From Taeniopygia guttata (Eukaryota > Chordata > Aves > Passeriformes > Estrildidae), in NCBI RefSeq assembly GCF_048771995.1, contig NC_133032.1, positions 22,607,501 to 22,671,500 of the forward strand: 64,000 nucleotides of DNA, written 5' to 3'. Below the pieces are notes generated by a model. The model did no database searches. It worked only from the letters and a program-made list of their open reading frames with translations, and had not been told where the DNA came from. Shown in pieces: positions 63,781-64,000 of the stretch. How positions within the stretch are numbered: position 1 is the first letter of the stretch; each line of letters opens with the position of its first letter. A program made the position numbers and the translations under genes.

Positions 63781-64000
63781 AACCAAAACAGGTAGGAAAG
63801 CAGAGCTAAGCATTCAAAAGAGAAATACACTACATACAGATTGCTGGTCCATCATTATCTAAGCACAAAAGAAAATTGTAAAGGCCAAGAAACAAGAAAG
63901 GAAAAGCCTAAGGATACAATTTAGCTACAGAGGAGAGAAATCTGCATTGTCTCCCTGAACCCCTCCTCCTCTCTCTTAGGTCAGGATATGACTTTAACAT

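Overview
The window is nuclear vertebrate DNA, almost certainly from a bird and probably a passerine. Genes are split into short exons with GT/AG borders. There is a CR1 LINE fragment (the dominant avian retroposon) and a solo ERVK-type LTR that resembles, from memory, LTRs common in songbirds. Introns are compact and each promoter lies in a CpG island. No bacterial, viral or plasmid gene is present. All exon borders below come from splice-site reading plus similarity to family proteins recalled from memory; no database search was run.

Layout, left to right: a 16-bp tandem repeat at the left edge; TMEM237 (+, 1479-11965); an orphan GC-rich spacer with a 16-unit minisatellite and a CTCF-like site (15.4-16.0 kb); STRADB (-, 17285-22880), with a CR1 fragment in its 5' intron; a head-to-head CpG-island promoter (about 25.2-26.5 kb); TRAK2 (+, 31619-48551) with a 3.2-kb 3' UTR; CASP8 (-, 53004-57577) with a solo LTR in one intron; and the 3' half of a second CASP8-family initiator caspase (CASP18- or CASP10-like, -, 61235-63712), whose death-effector exons lie beyond the right edge.

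This is the block known from human 2q33 (CFLAR-CASP10-CASP8-FLACC1-TRAK2-STRADB-C2CD6-TMEM237), in inverted orientation. The two sperm-flagellum genes of the mammalian block, FLACC1 and C2CD6, are not visible here. TMEM237 is a ciliary transition-zone protein, STRADB an LKB1-pathway pseudokinase, TRAK2 a mitochondrial motor adaptor, and the two caspases are apoptosis initiators sharing intron phases, as expected of tandem duplicates.

Reconstructed coding lengths agree with the families: TMEM237 392 aa, STRADB 416 aa, TRAK2 897 aa, CASP8 480 aa. No wholly new system was found. The points most worth a second look are the missing flagellar genes, a Trp-to-Val change in the second caspase, a very small TMEM237 exon, a bird-type TRAK2 N-terminus behind three tiny uORFs, and an exact 6-bp target duplication around a sense-oriented LTR in CASP8.
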